Assembly: GCA_028285445.1 (NCBI GenBank)
Contig: JANQPQ010000044.1
Coordinates: 1-64,000 of the forward strand
Reading direction: 5' to 3'
DNA from: Cyclobacteriaceae bacterium
GTDB taxonomy: Bacteria > Bacteroidota > Bacteroidia > Cytophagales > Cyclobacteriaceae
DNA length: 64,000 bases
A program made the translations under genes and the position numbers. Under the pieces are notes generated by a model. The model was given only the letters and a program-made list of their open reading frames with translations, had not been told where the DNA came from and did no database searches. Shown in pieces: positions 9,014 through 18,009 of the stretch. The first letter of the stretch is position 1; the number at the start of each line of letters is the position of its first letter.

Positions 9014-9733
9014 ATGAGAATCCTACTGATACTGTTTAGCGTTGGCCTTTCCTCCCATCTTTTTGCTCAGAACTTAACTGCGACCGAGCTACTCAACAAG
9101 TCGATCTCCTATCACGACCCGGATAATAATTGGGTTAAGTTCCATGCTATGTTGAAATTCACCGATGAGCGGCCTGGCCAGAAATCCAGATATTCTGAGG
9201 TTGAGCTAGATAATACCAAAAGCTTCTTCCGACTAAAACAACAGCGAGGTGAAACCACGATTGAACGGGAAGCAATGGTAGAAAATTGCACAAATAAGTT
9301 AAATGGCAGCTTAGAAATAAGCGATGAAGACATGGAGACGCATCGACTTAGCTGTGATCGTACACTAACCTTGCGTAACTATTATTTATATCTCAATGGC
9401 CTTCCGATGAAATTAAAAGATGAAGGCACCATACTTGATCCCGAGGTGAAGAAAACAGAATTCATGGGTAAGTCTTATTTGCAGCTAAAAGTTACTTATG
9501 ATGCTGAGGTTGGCAGCGATACCTGGTACTTCTATATCCATCCTGAAACCTATGCTTTAGAAGGCTACAGATTTTATCATGACGAGTCTATTAACGACGG
9601 AGAGTACATCGTGCTCGAAGACGAAATGGAAGTGCAGGGAATTAAGCTTGCCAAGAAAAGGAAGTGGTATACCAACAAAGAGCAAAAGCATCTGGGCACT
9701 GATGTACTCTCCTCTGTGAAGGCTATGGAATAG
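9014..9733 (+). CDS. Secreted protein, DUF6503-like
   Basis: A 239-residue exported protein with a Sec signal ending SSHLFAQ. The mature part starts with an ATELLNKSISYHDPDNNW segment and continues as alternating beta strands with many Tyr, Glu and Lys residues, reminiscent of lipoprotein-carrier-like (LolA-type) folds and of the Bacteroidota family I recall as DUF6503; that family name is from memory. No catalytic motif is evident. Two cysteines in MVENCTNK and RLSCDRTL could pair. It is transcribed away from the BlaI/BlaR-type pair across a 183-base region holding three operator dyads, so it could belong to the same regulon, although I do not see a clear promoter on its own side. Confidence 0.75.
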   Translation: MRILLILFSVGLSSHLFAQNLTATELLNKSISYHDPDNNWVKFHAMLKFTDERPGQKSRYSEVELDNTKSFFRLKQQRGETTIEREAMVENCTNKLNGSLEISDEDMETHRLSCDRTLTLRNYYLYLNGLPMKLKDEGTILDPEVKKTEFMGKSYLQLKVTYDAEVGSDTWYFYIHPETYALEGYRFYHDESINDGEYIVLEDEMEVQGIKLAKKRKWYTNKEQKHLGTDVLSSVKAME

Positions 9734-9791
9734 AACCGCGATTTCCAGAATTTTGCTATATTCGGAATCAATTCTGCCGCAGCCTTAACCT

Positions 9792-10853
9792 ATGAAAAGT
9801 ATCAACTATTTGCGCATTATCTCCGTTACCGGCGGCGTGGTATTGGTCTATTCCATTTTACTGTTTTTCTTCTATAGAATTGAACAACCTCACCCGGAGG
9901 CACATATTGAGACTGTCGGAGATGTGATCTGGTGGTCAATAGTTACTATTACAACGGTGGGCTATGGAGACATTGTACCAGTCACTGAGGGTGGCCGGTT
10001 GATTGGCTATATCTTTCTCTTTCTAAGCCTTGGTACTTACGCTTTAATTATTGGACAAATTGCTACTATTATGGATACGCTAAAAGAAAACAGAAAACTT
10101 GGCCAGTTTGGCACCAAATTCAGCAGCCATGTGGTAATCATTGGGTGGACTGAATTTGGAAAAGCCGTTACAGACCAATTGGTAGGCGCTGGAAGAGAAG
10201 TAGCAATTGTTACCAAGGAAAGGAACAATGTCGATCTGATTAGGGAGTTTTACAATACCCGGCAAGTGTTCGTACTGTTCACAGACTATACCAACTTCGA
10301 TCAGTTAACGAAACTGAATATTGAAGACAGCTCCATCGTATTCGTCAATCTTTATGACGACACCGACAAGTTGGTATACATTCTTAATCTGAAGAAACAC
10401 TTTGGTGACTTGAAGTATGTAGTGACCTTGGAAAACGCCAACCTCAAGAGCACTTTTCAAAGTGCTGGAGTTACTTACGCAATCTCCAAGAATGAACTAG
10501 CATCAAAGCTATTGGCTAGCTACATCTTTGAACCCGACGTGGCGAGTTTCAATGAGGAGATTATAGCCTACGCAGATACCGACGAGAAATACGATATGAA
10601 GGAGTATCTCGTATTGGAAAATAACCCCTACGCCAACCAGGAATATGGCCAGGTTTTCTACGACCTGAAAAAGGAGTGCAACGTGATTTTGGTTGGGATG
10701 GTGAAAGTAGAAAATGGCAACCGTACGCTGTTAAAAAATCCTGAGGACTCTCTGGTTGTAGCCGCCGGTGACTATTTGCTAATGATTATGAATAGAAACG
10801 GTGAGAAGAACGTCCGCAAGCGCTTCAAGACCGAAGAAGGTTTAGAGGGTTAA
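9792..10853 (+). CDS. Potassium channel with RCK/TrkA-N domain
   Basis: A 353-residue two-transmembrane potassium channel. The first membrane helix spans about residues 8-28, the pore follows with the selectivity filter T55-V-G-Y-G-D60, and the second helix is about residues 68-92. A cytoplasmic RCK (TrkA-N, Rossmann) domain begins at about 112 (HVVIIGWTEFGKAV, glycine motif at 119-124), followed by a TrkA-C-like segment after about 260. This is the MthK-like layout: the RCK ring gates the pore in response to a ligand such as calcium or a nucleotide. It is separated by 58 bases from the preceding gene. It is distinct from the TrkA/TrkH uptake system at 60149-62940. Confidence 0.93.
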   Translation: MKSINYLRIISVTGGVVLVYSILLFFFYRIEQPHPEAHIETVGDVIWWSIVTITTVGYGDIVPVTEGGRLIGYIFLFLSLGTYALIIGQIATIMDTLKENRKLGQFGTKFSSHVVIIGWTEFGKAVTDQLVGAGREVAIVTKERNNVDLIREFYNTRQVFVLFTDYTNFDQLTKLNIEDSSIVFVNLYDDTDKLVYILNLKKHFGDLKYVVTLENANLKSTFQSAGVTYAISKNELASKLLASYIFEPDVASFNEEIIAYADTDEKYDMKEYLVLENNPYANQEYGQVFYDLKKECNVILVGMVKVENGNRTLLKNPEDSLVVAAGDYLLMIMNRNGEKNVRKRFKTEEGLEG

Positions 10854-10910
10854 TGTCGTATCTCACAGGTTGTCCTAAGCCCTATTTTACAATTGTCTAT
10901 CTTTAGTTCC

Positions 10911-12284
10911 ATGTTGGGAAGGTTAGTCCTGTGCATTTCATTTATGGTAACGAGCCTGCAAGCGCAAGATCTTGATAGCCTGAGGCAGGCCGTTAATCAG
11001 CAATCTGATGACAATAGAATCGCTCGTACCTGGCTAAACGCTGGGGTCAGCTTGCAATCAGACGGTAATCATTCCGAAGCAGCTGAAGCTTTTAAGGAGA
11101 GTATGCGGGTTGCTGAAATTCTAGGGAATGAGGACCTTATTCTGGAACTACACCTTCATTTAGCCAAATCTTACTACGAACTAAGTAATACCCAAAACGC
11201 CTTAATCCACTTCAGGCTCTATTCCATTCTAAGTGAGCAAAGAGGTGAGGAGAACTTTGAATCTGAAAAAGCCAGGCTAGAAAACCTCCATCAGTTGGAA
11301 GTTACAGCCCTTGAAGAGCAAATTAATGAAGCCTCAACCCAACTTGAATCATCGCAGTCTAAAGTAATTGGCCTACGCATATACCAGACTTTGTTCTTTT
11401 TACTTCTGGCCCTTAGCGTTGGAGGGGGATTTTTATACTACAGAAAGTATAAAGCTGAAAGCCAGGAAGAGGATACTGCCCCAGAACCGGAGGTTGGTCA
11501 GGATACTGCTGCAGACAGAAACAAGGAGCTGGAGTTGAAGCTAAATAGCAGCATTGACCTGGCAAATAAAGCACAAGCAGGCCTTTTGCCACTGGAGAAA
11601 GACTTTAAGAAACTGCTACCCGATTCCTTTGTTCTACATCGACCCAGGCAAAAAGCAGGGGCAGACTTTCTCTGGTTTGGTGAAGCCGATGGTAGAATTG
11701 TTTTGGCAATAGCCGACTGCTCGGCCAACGATGTGTCTGGTGTATTGATCAGTATGGTCATCAACAAGTTCTTGAATCAAATTGTGATTGAAGGCCAGAT
11801 TACCGCGCCGAACATGGCGCTCTCATTGGTAGACCAAAACATTAGACAAAAGATAAACCCTGATGCCGATTCTCATTTTTACGGGGTTAAGATTGCAATC
11901 TGTGCCATAGATCCCAACAAGGGTGAAGTAGAATACAGCGGAAGTAAAATGCCTGTCTACTACGCGGCTAATGGCGACTTGCAGCGGCTGGAGGGGAACC
12001 GCTTCCCGGCTGGCAGTCCGCATATACAGGAAAAGTTCTACCACACCGAAACCACATCCCTTACTAAAGATGGTATGCTGTACCTTGCCACCGATGGGTT
12101 TAGCAATCAATTTGGAGGTAAGCAGAACAAGAAATTCATGCGTCCGGCTTTTGAAAAACTACTTAATAGTGTTTGGAACCAAAAGGTATCGGAGCAGTAC
12201 TTCGTTTTACAAAAAGTCCTTGACGATTGGAAAGGTCGTAAGGATCAGACCGACGATATTCTTGTGGTTGGCATAAAGCTCTAA
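10911..12284 (+). CDS. Membrane PP2C/SpoIIE-type phosphatase with TPR-like sensor
   Basis: The ATG at 10911 gives a clean Sec signal (MLGRLVLCISFMVTSLQAQ); an in-frame TTG at 10893 is less likely. The 457-residue product has a periplasmic TPR-like region (about 35-125), a short coiled coil, one membrane helix (YQTLFFLLLALSVGGGFLYY), and a cytoplasmic SpoIIE/RsbU-like phosphatase domain. Metal-binding acidic residues are present in GADFLWF, LAIADCS and the terminal DDILVV, with the LATDG motif. The usual GGD and D-x-S-G-H-G signatures read GAD and DCSANDVSG here, so the site deviates from the family norm. Such proteins dephosphorylate anti-anti-sigma or similar partners; no partner-switching gene is adjacent, so the target is unknown. 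Confidence 0.85.
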   Translation: MLGRLVLCISFMVTSLQAQDLDSLRQAVNQQSDDNRIARTWLNAGVSLQSDGNHSEAAEAFKESMRVAEILGNEDLILELHLHLAKSYYELSNTQNALIHFRLYSILSEQRGEENFESEKARLENLHQLEVTALEEQINEASTQLESSQSKVIGLRIYQTLFFLLLALSVGGGFLYYRKYKAESQEEDTAPEPEVGQDTAADRNKELELKLNSSIDLANKAQAGLLPLEKDFKKLLPDSFVLHRPRQKAGADFLWFGEADGRIVLAIADCSANDVSGVLISMVINKFLNQIVIEGQITAPNMALSLVDQNIRQKINPDADSHFYGVKIAICAIDPNKGEVEYSGSKMPVYYAANGDLQRLEGNRFPAGSPHIQEKFYHTETTSLTKDGMLYLATDGFSNQFGGKQNKKFMRPAFEKLLNSVWNQKVSEQYFVLQKVLDDWKGRKDQTDDILVVGIKL

Positions 12285-12321
12285 CCATTGAAGTAATAAA
12301 GGCTACCCATCCTTGATCAGT

Positions 12322-12342
12322 GCTTTACAATACTTGTAGAGC
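12322..12342. repeat. Inverted repeat with TACA/TGTA core
   Basis: GCTTTACAA (12322-12330) and TTGTAGAGC (12334-12342) form a 9-base dyad with a 3-base loop and one G-T pair. There is no following T-run, so a terminator is unlikely. The TACAA/TTGTA core resembles classical BlaI/MecI half-sites, but this is a short pattern match. It lies 56 bases before the next start codon. Confidence 0.35.
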
Positions 12343-12397
12343 ATTTGTAGTATCCTGATTTGCGTCCGTTATCATTTACTCAGGATAGGTTTGGGGC

Positions 12398-12952
12398 ATG
12401 CTAATTCCAAAGAAAAACTCCCAAACTAGAATTGAGTTCCTGATCTCTGTCACTTTGTTGTTGTTTATCACTAATGCCTCATGGGGCCAAAAGTGCCTCA
12501 ACAGTATCGATGCCAGCACAGACCTTCACTCTGATTATGTAACGCTCAGTGGAAAGGCCAAAAGCAAGCACATGATGGGCATAAATGCTATCGTTAGCAG
12601 CGAAGTTAAGGTAGTAAAGAAGTCCAGCGAATACAGGCTTGTAGTCCGATGTCTTTTTGGTGCTACCAAGAATATTCTGGCCTCTCACGATTCAGACCTA
12701 ATAATTTACCACAGCGGCGGAAGCATAAGGCTTTTTGGCAAGTACCAGGAAAAGAAGTTTTCATTCAAAGGTATTAAAAGGCAAGTTGAATACTTCTACG
12801 ACCTCACTACTGAGCAAATCGATGAAATCCGTGCGGCAAACATCGATTTCATCCAAATTAAATCAGTCACTTCTGGAGATTTCCTTGATCTGAAAAAAGA
12901 TGTTGAATTGCAGAACCTGACGGAATCTCTACAGTGCCTTTCTGGCAACTAA
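12398..12952 (+). CDS. Hypothetical secreted protein
   Basis: A 184-residue protein with an N-terminal signal (hydrophobic FLISVTLLLFITNASWGQ) and a mature region of mixed beta strands and charged segments. It contains cysteines at KCLNS, VRCLFG and QCLSG that could form disulfides after export. I do not recognise the family. Its stop lies 27 bases before the start of the next exported protein, so the two may be co-transcribed. Confidence is mainly in its being a real exported protein. Confidence 0.7.
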   Translation: MLIPKKNSQTRIEFLISVTLLLFITNASWGQKCLNSIDASTDLHSDYVTLSGKAKSKHMMGINAIVSSEVKVVKKSSEYRLVVRCLFGATKNILASHDSDLIIYHSGGSIRLFGKYQEKKFSFKGIKRQVEYFYDLTTEQIDEIRAANIDFIQIKSVTSGDFLDLKKDVELQNLTESLQCLSGN

Positions 12953-12978
12953 ACGCTTCACGAAATAAACTTTTAATT

Positions 12979-14130
12979 ATGAATAAAAATTTAAAAATCA
13001 ACGCACTTGTGGCGCTGCTCTTTTGCGCCTCAAATTTAACCATAGCCCAGGTCGACAAGCCAGCTAGCTATAAGGGCAAATCACTAAAGTGGAATACATT
13101 TCATACTGAAAAGGGGAGTATGGAAATGCCCGGCAAGGCCGAGGTTACTTTTAATGATGGTGTTGCCATGATTAAGGGGAAGATGACTGTGGGAAAAACC
13201 AAAATGGGATTTAGCATTAATGAAGGCTACAAAGTTGAAGGTCAGTACGACCCAGAGCAAATTATAACTGCGTTTGGAACATTAACCGTGAACTCCAAAG
13301 ATTGCATTGGCGATAACGACTGCTTCTACAATCTTACCTCATCACAGGGCGAAAGCATGTTCGCCTACCACAAATTGTCTGATGACGGACTCCGTTATTT
13401 TACCATCATGGGTGGTACTGGGCCTAGCTTCTTTCTAAGCGCAAATCCATACGCTGCCCTAAAAACGATTAAGGGCAAAAAGCAAATGGATGATGAGCTA
13501 AAAGGAGTTTTGAAATACGCCTTTTGGTCACTAAAGCCAGGAGCGGAGAGTGCTGGCATTCAAGCTTATAAAAGCCAAGCTAAGGCGCAGAACGCCGCTA
13601 TTAACAAAATGGCAGGGGGCCGTAACCTGGAAAATCAGCAAGGAATTAGCGCTGATTCGAGGGAATTTGCCAATATGGTAACGGCCAAATACACTTACAA
13701 AAACTCCTTCGCTATGAATACCCAAAACACTTACTATGGTATAACCAACGACATGTTTGGAGAAGGAGCCGTGGAGAATGATCCCTTTGTGATTGACTAC
13801 ACTTATTTCCTAATAGGTAATGAAGGTAGAAAAAGCAAAGACGGAGGCATGATTGTAAGGGAGATAGTTATTAACAAGGACTATGATGGCTATACCCTTG
13901 AAACACCCGGAGCATATATTGTTAAGTTCCCTGCAGACTGGGTTTCCTCCAAGCAAGTGTTAATCGATGAAAAAAGCACCGAGAAGTGGCTAAAAATGCT
14001 TTACAAAGTTGAACACGATGACTATGGTATTGTCTATCAGCAGATTGTACACAAAGGCAAATCTGTGGCAGCCATCGTGCTAAAGCCAATAGCAATTGCA
14101 GACGCCGAAGGCGTCGTCGAATTCGAATAA
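12979..14130 (+). CDS. Hypothetical secreted protein
   Basis: Starting at the ATG at 12979 the product is 383 residues with a clear Sec signal (MNKNLKINALVALLFCASNLTIAQ); an in-frame GTG at 12934 would overlap the upstream gene and bury the signal. The mature part has Gly-rich beta segments and a central Ala/Gln/Lys-rich stretch (about residues 185-220). No catalytic motif or known domain is recognised. It is followed after 30 bases by a small lipoprotein gene; the trio 12398-14736 looks like one set of envelope proteins closed by the terminator at 14761. Confidence 0.75.
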   Translation: MNKNLKINALVALLFCASNLTIAQVDKPASYKGKSLKWNTFHTEKGSMEMPGKAEVTFNDGVAMIKGKMTVGKTKMGFSINEGYKVEGQYDPEQIITAFGTLTVNSKDCIGDNDCFYNLTSSQGESMFAYHKLSDDGLRYFTIMGGTGPSFFLSANPYAALKTIKGKKQMDDELKGVLKYAFWSLKPGAESAGIQAYKSQAKAQNAAINKMAGGRNLENQQGISADSREFANMVTAKYTYKNSFAMNTQNTYYGITNDMFGEGAVENDPFVIDYTYFLIGNEGRKSKDGGMIVREIVINKDYDGYTLETPGAYIVKFPADWVSSKQVLIDEKSTEKWLKMLYKVEHDDYGIVYQQIVHKGKSVAAIVLKPIAIADAEGVVEFE

Positions 14131-14160
14131 CCAATACCGTAATTTTAACCAATCTACCTT

Positions 14161-14736
14161 ATGAAATTTACATCTGTCTTACTTATCGCCGCTTTGCTGA
14201 TTGGAGGGTGCTCTGGTGGTAAAGAAGAAGTCAATACTGAAAATGCATCCGAGTCTTCGGGCGAAGTATCTACACCTTCTTTGGAAGAATCTATCACCGG
14301 TCAATGGACTTTCCTGGATTTCGGATTTGACTTTGCCATGGTCTCCTATAATGGCGTTGCAACAGCTAATCTCAGCGATGAGGCAAAGACTGCTGCTGAC
14401 AAATTAATGGAAGAAAACAAGGAAGCAGTAAGCACCGCGGCCGATGGCATGAGGGAAATGTTGGCCACCAGCTACATCACTATCAATGCGGACAAATCTT
14501 ACGAAGCAAACCTCGGAGGTGAAGTCGAAAAGGGAACCTGGGAGTTAACAGGTGACCTGATGGCTATAACTAATGAGGAGGGTAAGGTAAGCGAGTTTAA
14601 TGTTGAAGTTAACAAGGGTAATTTGGCTCTTTTCCGCAATGACCCCGCCGAAAGCAGGACTGTCACGGGCGAAGACGGTGTGGATATTTCCTACGAATTT
14701 ACCTCCACCACTAAGCTTGATTTTAAGAAACAGTAG
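14161..14736 (+). CDS. Small lipoprotein with lipocalin-like features
   Basis: A 191-residue lipoprotein: signal peptide with lipobox LLIGGC, then an acidic Ser/Glu-rich linker. The segment after residue 40 (ESITGQWTFLDF, later SYEANLGGEVEKGTWELTGD and TSTTKLDFKK) resembles the small Bacteroidota lipocalin-like lipoproteins that begin with G-x-W, but that is only a resemblance. Function unknown. It is the last gene before a bidirectional terminator shared with clpB. Confidence 0.75.
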   Translation: MKFTSVLLIAALLIGGCSGGKEEVNTENASESSGEVSTPSLEESITGQWTFLDFGFDFAMVSYNGVATANLSDEAKTAADKLMEENKEAVSTAADGMREMLATSYITINADKSYEANLGGEVEKGTWELTGDLMAITNEEGKVSEFNVEVNKGNLALFRNDPAESRTVTGEDGVDISYEFTSTTKLDFKKQ

Positions 14737-14758
14737 TTTTTTAATTGAGATATTTAAC

Positions 14759-14789
14759 AAAAGGAGGGCTCTTGAGAGCCCTCCTTTTT
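14759..14789. terminator. Bidirectional rho-independent terminator
   Basis: GGAGGGCTC (14763-14771), loop TTGA, GAGCCCTCC (14776-14784) followed by TTTTT; the opposite side is preceded by an A-run (14758-14762), so it can end transcription from both the lipoprotein gene and the convergent clpB. Confidence 0.92.
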
Positions 14790-14809
14790 ACTTCTGTAAG
14801 TACGCAATC

Positions 14810-17422
14810 TTAAATAGAGACCTCATCCAGATTTAGAAACTCCAATCCTCCGTCGTTATTGAGGCTAATCCCCACCAGGCTATCTTTACTCACTTCCCCT
14901 GATAAAATTTTCTTTGAAAGCTCGTTTAGTATAGATCTCTGCATCACACGCTTAAGTGGCCTCGCCCCAAATTGAGGATCAAATCCCAACTGTGCCAGCT
15001 TATCCAAAGCTTCTTTGGAAATTTCAACCCGAACTCCATTCTCCTCAAGCCTTCTCTGAATTATGCCAAATTGAATTTCGACAATCTGCTTAAGATTCTC
15101 CCTGGACAATGGCCTGAACATTATAACCTCATCCACCCTATTCAAGAATTCCGGTTTTACTGAGCGCTTTAGGATCTCAAGTGTGTGCTCCCTGGTGTCC
15201 TCAATAACTTCCTCGCTGTTCTCTTCGGTAAGATTCTTAAACTTCTCCTGAATTAGTTCTGAGCCGATATTGGTGGTCATTATAATGATGGTATTCTTAA
15301 AGTTTGCCACTCTTCCTTTGTTGTCAGTTAATCGCCCCTCATCTAAAACTTGCAGGAGAATATTGAAAGCATCAGGGTGGGCTTTTTCGATTTCATCCAA
15401 CAAAACAACGGAATATGGTTTGCGCCTAACAGCTTCTGTTAATTGTCCGCCTTCATCATAACCCACATAGCCCGGAGGAGCTCCAACCAGCCTACTGACT
15501 GCATGTCTTTCCTGGTACTCCGACATATCGATTCGCACCATTGCGCTATCATCATTAAACAGGTATTCTGCCAAAGCTTTTGAAAGTTCAGTCTTACCTA
15601 CCCCCGTTGTGCCCAGGAATATGAAAGACCCTATCGGTCTTCTTGGATCCTGCAACCCAGCCCTGCTTCGTCTCACAGCATCTGACAAGGCTATTATTGC
15701 TTCTTGCTGCCCGGCTACCCTCTTGCCAAGTTCCTCCTCAAGGTGTAATAGCTTGTCAATCTCACCTTGCAACATTCGAGTAACCGGAATACCCGTCCAT
15801 TTCGCTACCACCTCGGCAATATCTTCACTACTCACTTCTTCTTTTAGAAGGGGGCTATCAGTTTGAAGGGCCTTCATCTTTTTCTTCAGCTCTTCAAGCC
15901 TCTCCTCACTTTCCTGGACCTTCCCATACCTCAGCTCTGCCACTTTACCAAAGTCTCCTGACCGCTCCGCAGCCTCTGCCTGCTGCTTGTAGTTTTCTAT
16001 CTCCTCCTTTTGTTGCTGAATACCCTGAATAATCTCCTTTTCGTTTTGCCACTTCGCCTTTAGCTCATTCCTGGCAGTAGACAGTTCAGAGATAGTCTTG
16101 CTTAGTTGGCTTTCCTTTTCTTTATCCTTTTCCCTTCTAATTGCCTCTCGCTCAATTTCCAACTGCATGATCTTACGCTGAAGCTCATCAAGTTCTTCTG
16201 GCAAAGAATCAATCTCAATTCGCAGTTTAGAAGCGGCCTCATCCATAAGGTCAATTGCCTTGTCAGGCAAAAATCTGTCGCTGATATAACGATGTGATAG
16301 CTCAACGGCCGCAATAACAGCATCGTCTTTAACCCTTACACCATGGTGTAATTCGTATTTATCTTTGATGCCTCTAAGAATAGAAATTGAATCCTCAACA
16401 CTTGGCTCATTAACAGTAACAGCTTGAAACCGCCGTTCAAGTGCCTTATCTTTTTCAATATACTTTTGGTATTCCTTAAGCGTTGTGGCTCCAATGGCAT
16501 GCAACTCTCCACGAGCCAGGGCTGGTTTTAACAAATTGGCAGCATCCATTGCCCCCTCGCCACCACTTCCAGCGCCAATTAGGGTATGGATTTCATCTAT
16601 GAATAGAATGATCTCTCCATTGGAATCTGTCACTTCTTTTACAACCGCTTTCAGTCTCTCTTCGAATTCACCCTTATACTTGGCCCCAGCAACCAACAAT
16701 CCTAAATCCAAAGTTACCAACTGTTTAGTTTTGAGGTTTTCCGGTACGTCGCCGTCAACTATTCGTTGTGCCATCCCCTCTACAATTGCCGTTTTGCCAA
16801 CACCTGGTTCGCCCAAAAGCATTGGGTTGTTCTTTGTTCGGCGTGAAAGTATCTGCAACACGCGTCGTATCTCATCATCCCTTCCAATAACAGGGTCAAT
16901 CTTTCCCTCTTTAGCCAGGGCATTCAGGTTGTTAGAATACTTCTCCAATGACCGATACTTCGATTCTGCATTTTGATCCTTTACCGATTGTCCTCCTCTT
17001 AGCTCTTCAATAGCCTTCAATAGATCACCGGTATTGAAACCCTCTTGCTTGAGAAGGGTGGAGATCTCGTCTTTAGTGTCTAGTAACCCTAAAAGAATAT
17101 GTTCGATGGAGATATAATCGTCGCCAAGTTTTTTCAAATAACCTTCCCCAAGCTGCAATGCCTTGGCTGCACTGTTTGCCAGATAGTGCTGCTGTCCACT
17201 TACCTTTGGATATTTCGCTATAATGTCACTTAGCTTTTCCGTCAATTGACTGATATTCACATCGAGCTTCTGAGCCAAAAAGTTTATCACGTTCGCATCA
17301 GTTTCCAGAAGGGCTTGAAGTAAGTGCCCGGTTTCAATCGCCTGCTGGCCCGCACTTTGGGCTATCTCTGCCGCTTTTTGCAACAGCTCCTGGGCTTTGA
17401 TTGTATATTTATCTAATTGCAT
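14810..17422 (-). CDS. clpB: ClpB disaggregase (Hsp100)
   Basis: ATP-dependent protein disaggregase that works with DnaK to solubilise aggregated proteins. The 870-residue length and order are standard: N-terminal repeat domain (1-150), AAA-1 with Walker A GEPGVGKT, the long middle coiled-coil (about 400-530, [18 protein letters not shown]), AAA-2 with Walker A GTTGVGKT and the [10 protein letters not shown] pore-loop region, and the C-terminal small domain. The middle domain separates it from ClpA/ClpC. It stands alone, convergent with the lipoprotein gene and divergent from a thioesterase. In the 155-base upstream region I did not find a CIRCE element or a full promoter match, so its heat-shock control is not visible here. 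Confidence 0.98.
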   Translation of the reverse strand: MQLDKYTIKAQELLQKAAEIAQSAGQQAIETGHLLQALLETDANVINFLAQKLDVNISQLTEKLSDIIAKYPKVSGQQHYLANSAAKALQLGEGYLKKLGDDYISIEHILLGLLDTKDEISTLLKQEGFNTGDLLKAIEELRGGQSVKDQNAESKYRSLEKYSNNLNALAKEGKIDPVIGRDDEIRRVLQILSRRTKNNPMLLGEPGVGKTAIVEGMAQRIVDGDVPENLKTKQLVTLDLGLLVAGAKYKGEFEERLKAVVKEVTDSNGEIILFIDEIHTLIGAGSGGEGAMDAANLLKPALARGELHAIGATTLKEYQKYIEKDKALERRFQAVTVNEPSVEDSISILRGIKDKYELHHGVRVKDDAVIAAVELSHRYISDRFLPDKAIDLMDEAASKLRIEIDSLPEELDELQRKIMQLEIEREAIRREKDKEKESQLSKTISELSTARNELKAKWQNEKEIIQGIQQQKEEIENYKQQAEAAERSGDFGKVAELRYGKVQESEERLEELKKKMKALQTDSPLLKEEVSSEDIAEVVAKWTGIPVTRMLQGEIDKLLHLEEELGKRVAGQQEAIIALSDAVRRSRAGLQDPRRPIGSFIFLGTTGVGKTELSKALAEYLFNDDSAMVRIDMSEYQERHAVSRLVGAPPGYVGYDEGGQLTEAVRRKPYSVVLLDEIEKAHPDAFNILLQVLDEGRLTDNKGRVANFKNTIIIMTTNIGSELIQEKFKNLTEENSEEVIEDTREHTLEILKRSVKPEFLNRVDEVIMFRPLSRENLKQIVEIQFGIIQRRLEENGVRVEISKEALDKLAQLGFDPQFGARPLKRVMQRSILNELSKKILSGEVSKDSLVGISLNNDGGLEFLNLDEVSI

Positions 17423-17577
17423 TTCCTGATTTTTTTAAAAGAATTCTCAACCATCTCCTGATCCTCAAAATGCAAACCAAAGCACTTTTTCGATCCAAAT
17501 CGGAATTTTTGTCATATTTTTAGAATCGATATTTAAATTTCAAGACATATTGACAGAGCTAAGGCTCGTGCAATGCC

Positions 17578-18009
17578 ATGGCAAGACCAATCATAGAAAT
17601 TCCTTCGAAAACCACCTTTTCCACGGAGCTTAGTGTCCAAATCAGCCAGATCAACTATGGTGGCCACCTGGGAAACGATAGTGTTCTCTCCATTATGCAT
17701 GAAGCCCGGCTACAGTTGTTTAAGTCAATGGGCTATAAAAACGAAGTTGAAATTGACAATGAGATAGGTATTGCCATGACTCATGCTAACGTGCTCTACA
17801 AGGCAGAAGCATTCCATGAGGACAAACTAATAGTTAGTTTAGGAATTGGCCAGGTGCATAAGTACGGACTTGACCTAGTTTATCAACTGGTTCGTGTGAG
17901 TGATGGTAAAGAGATTGCACGGGGCGAGACAGGTATAGTTGGCTTCCATTATGGCCTTAGGAAAATCCATCAACTGCCAGCCGACTTTCTAAAGAAGCTA
18001 GGCTTGTGA
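17578..18009 (+). CDS. Acyl-CoA thioesterase, 4HBT hotdog fold
   Basis: A 143-residue single hotdog-domain protein of the YbgC/FcbC type, expected to hydrolyse acyl-CoA or acyl-ACP thioesters. The N-terminal region FSTELSVQISQINYGGHLGNDSVLSIMHEARLQLF carries the usual N-Y-G-G-H-L-x-N-D pattern, where family members often have D-x-x-G-H-x-N, and HEAR supplies the conserved Glu. The start at 17578 is the only in-frame ATG near the conserved region. Its last 12 bases overlap the 3' end of the convergent CHAT gene. Confidence 0.85.
   Translation: MARPIIEIPSKTTFSTELSVQISQINYGGHLGNDSVLSIMHEARLQLFKSMGYKNEVEIDNEIGIAMTHANVLYKAEAFHEDKLIVSLGIGQVHKYGLDLVYQLVRVSDGKEIARGETGIVGFHYGLRKIHQLPADFLKKLGL

Noticed and set aside
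10893-10910. TTG start for the phosphatase gene
   Set aside because: The ATG at 10911 gives a standard signal peptide; the TTG adds six residues in front of it.
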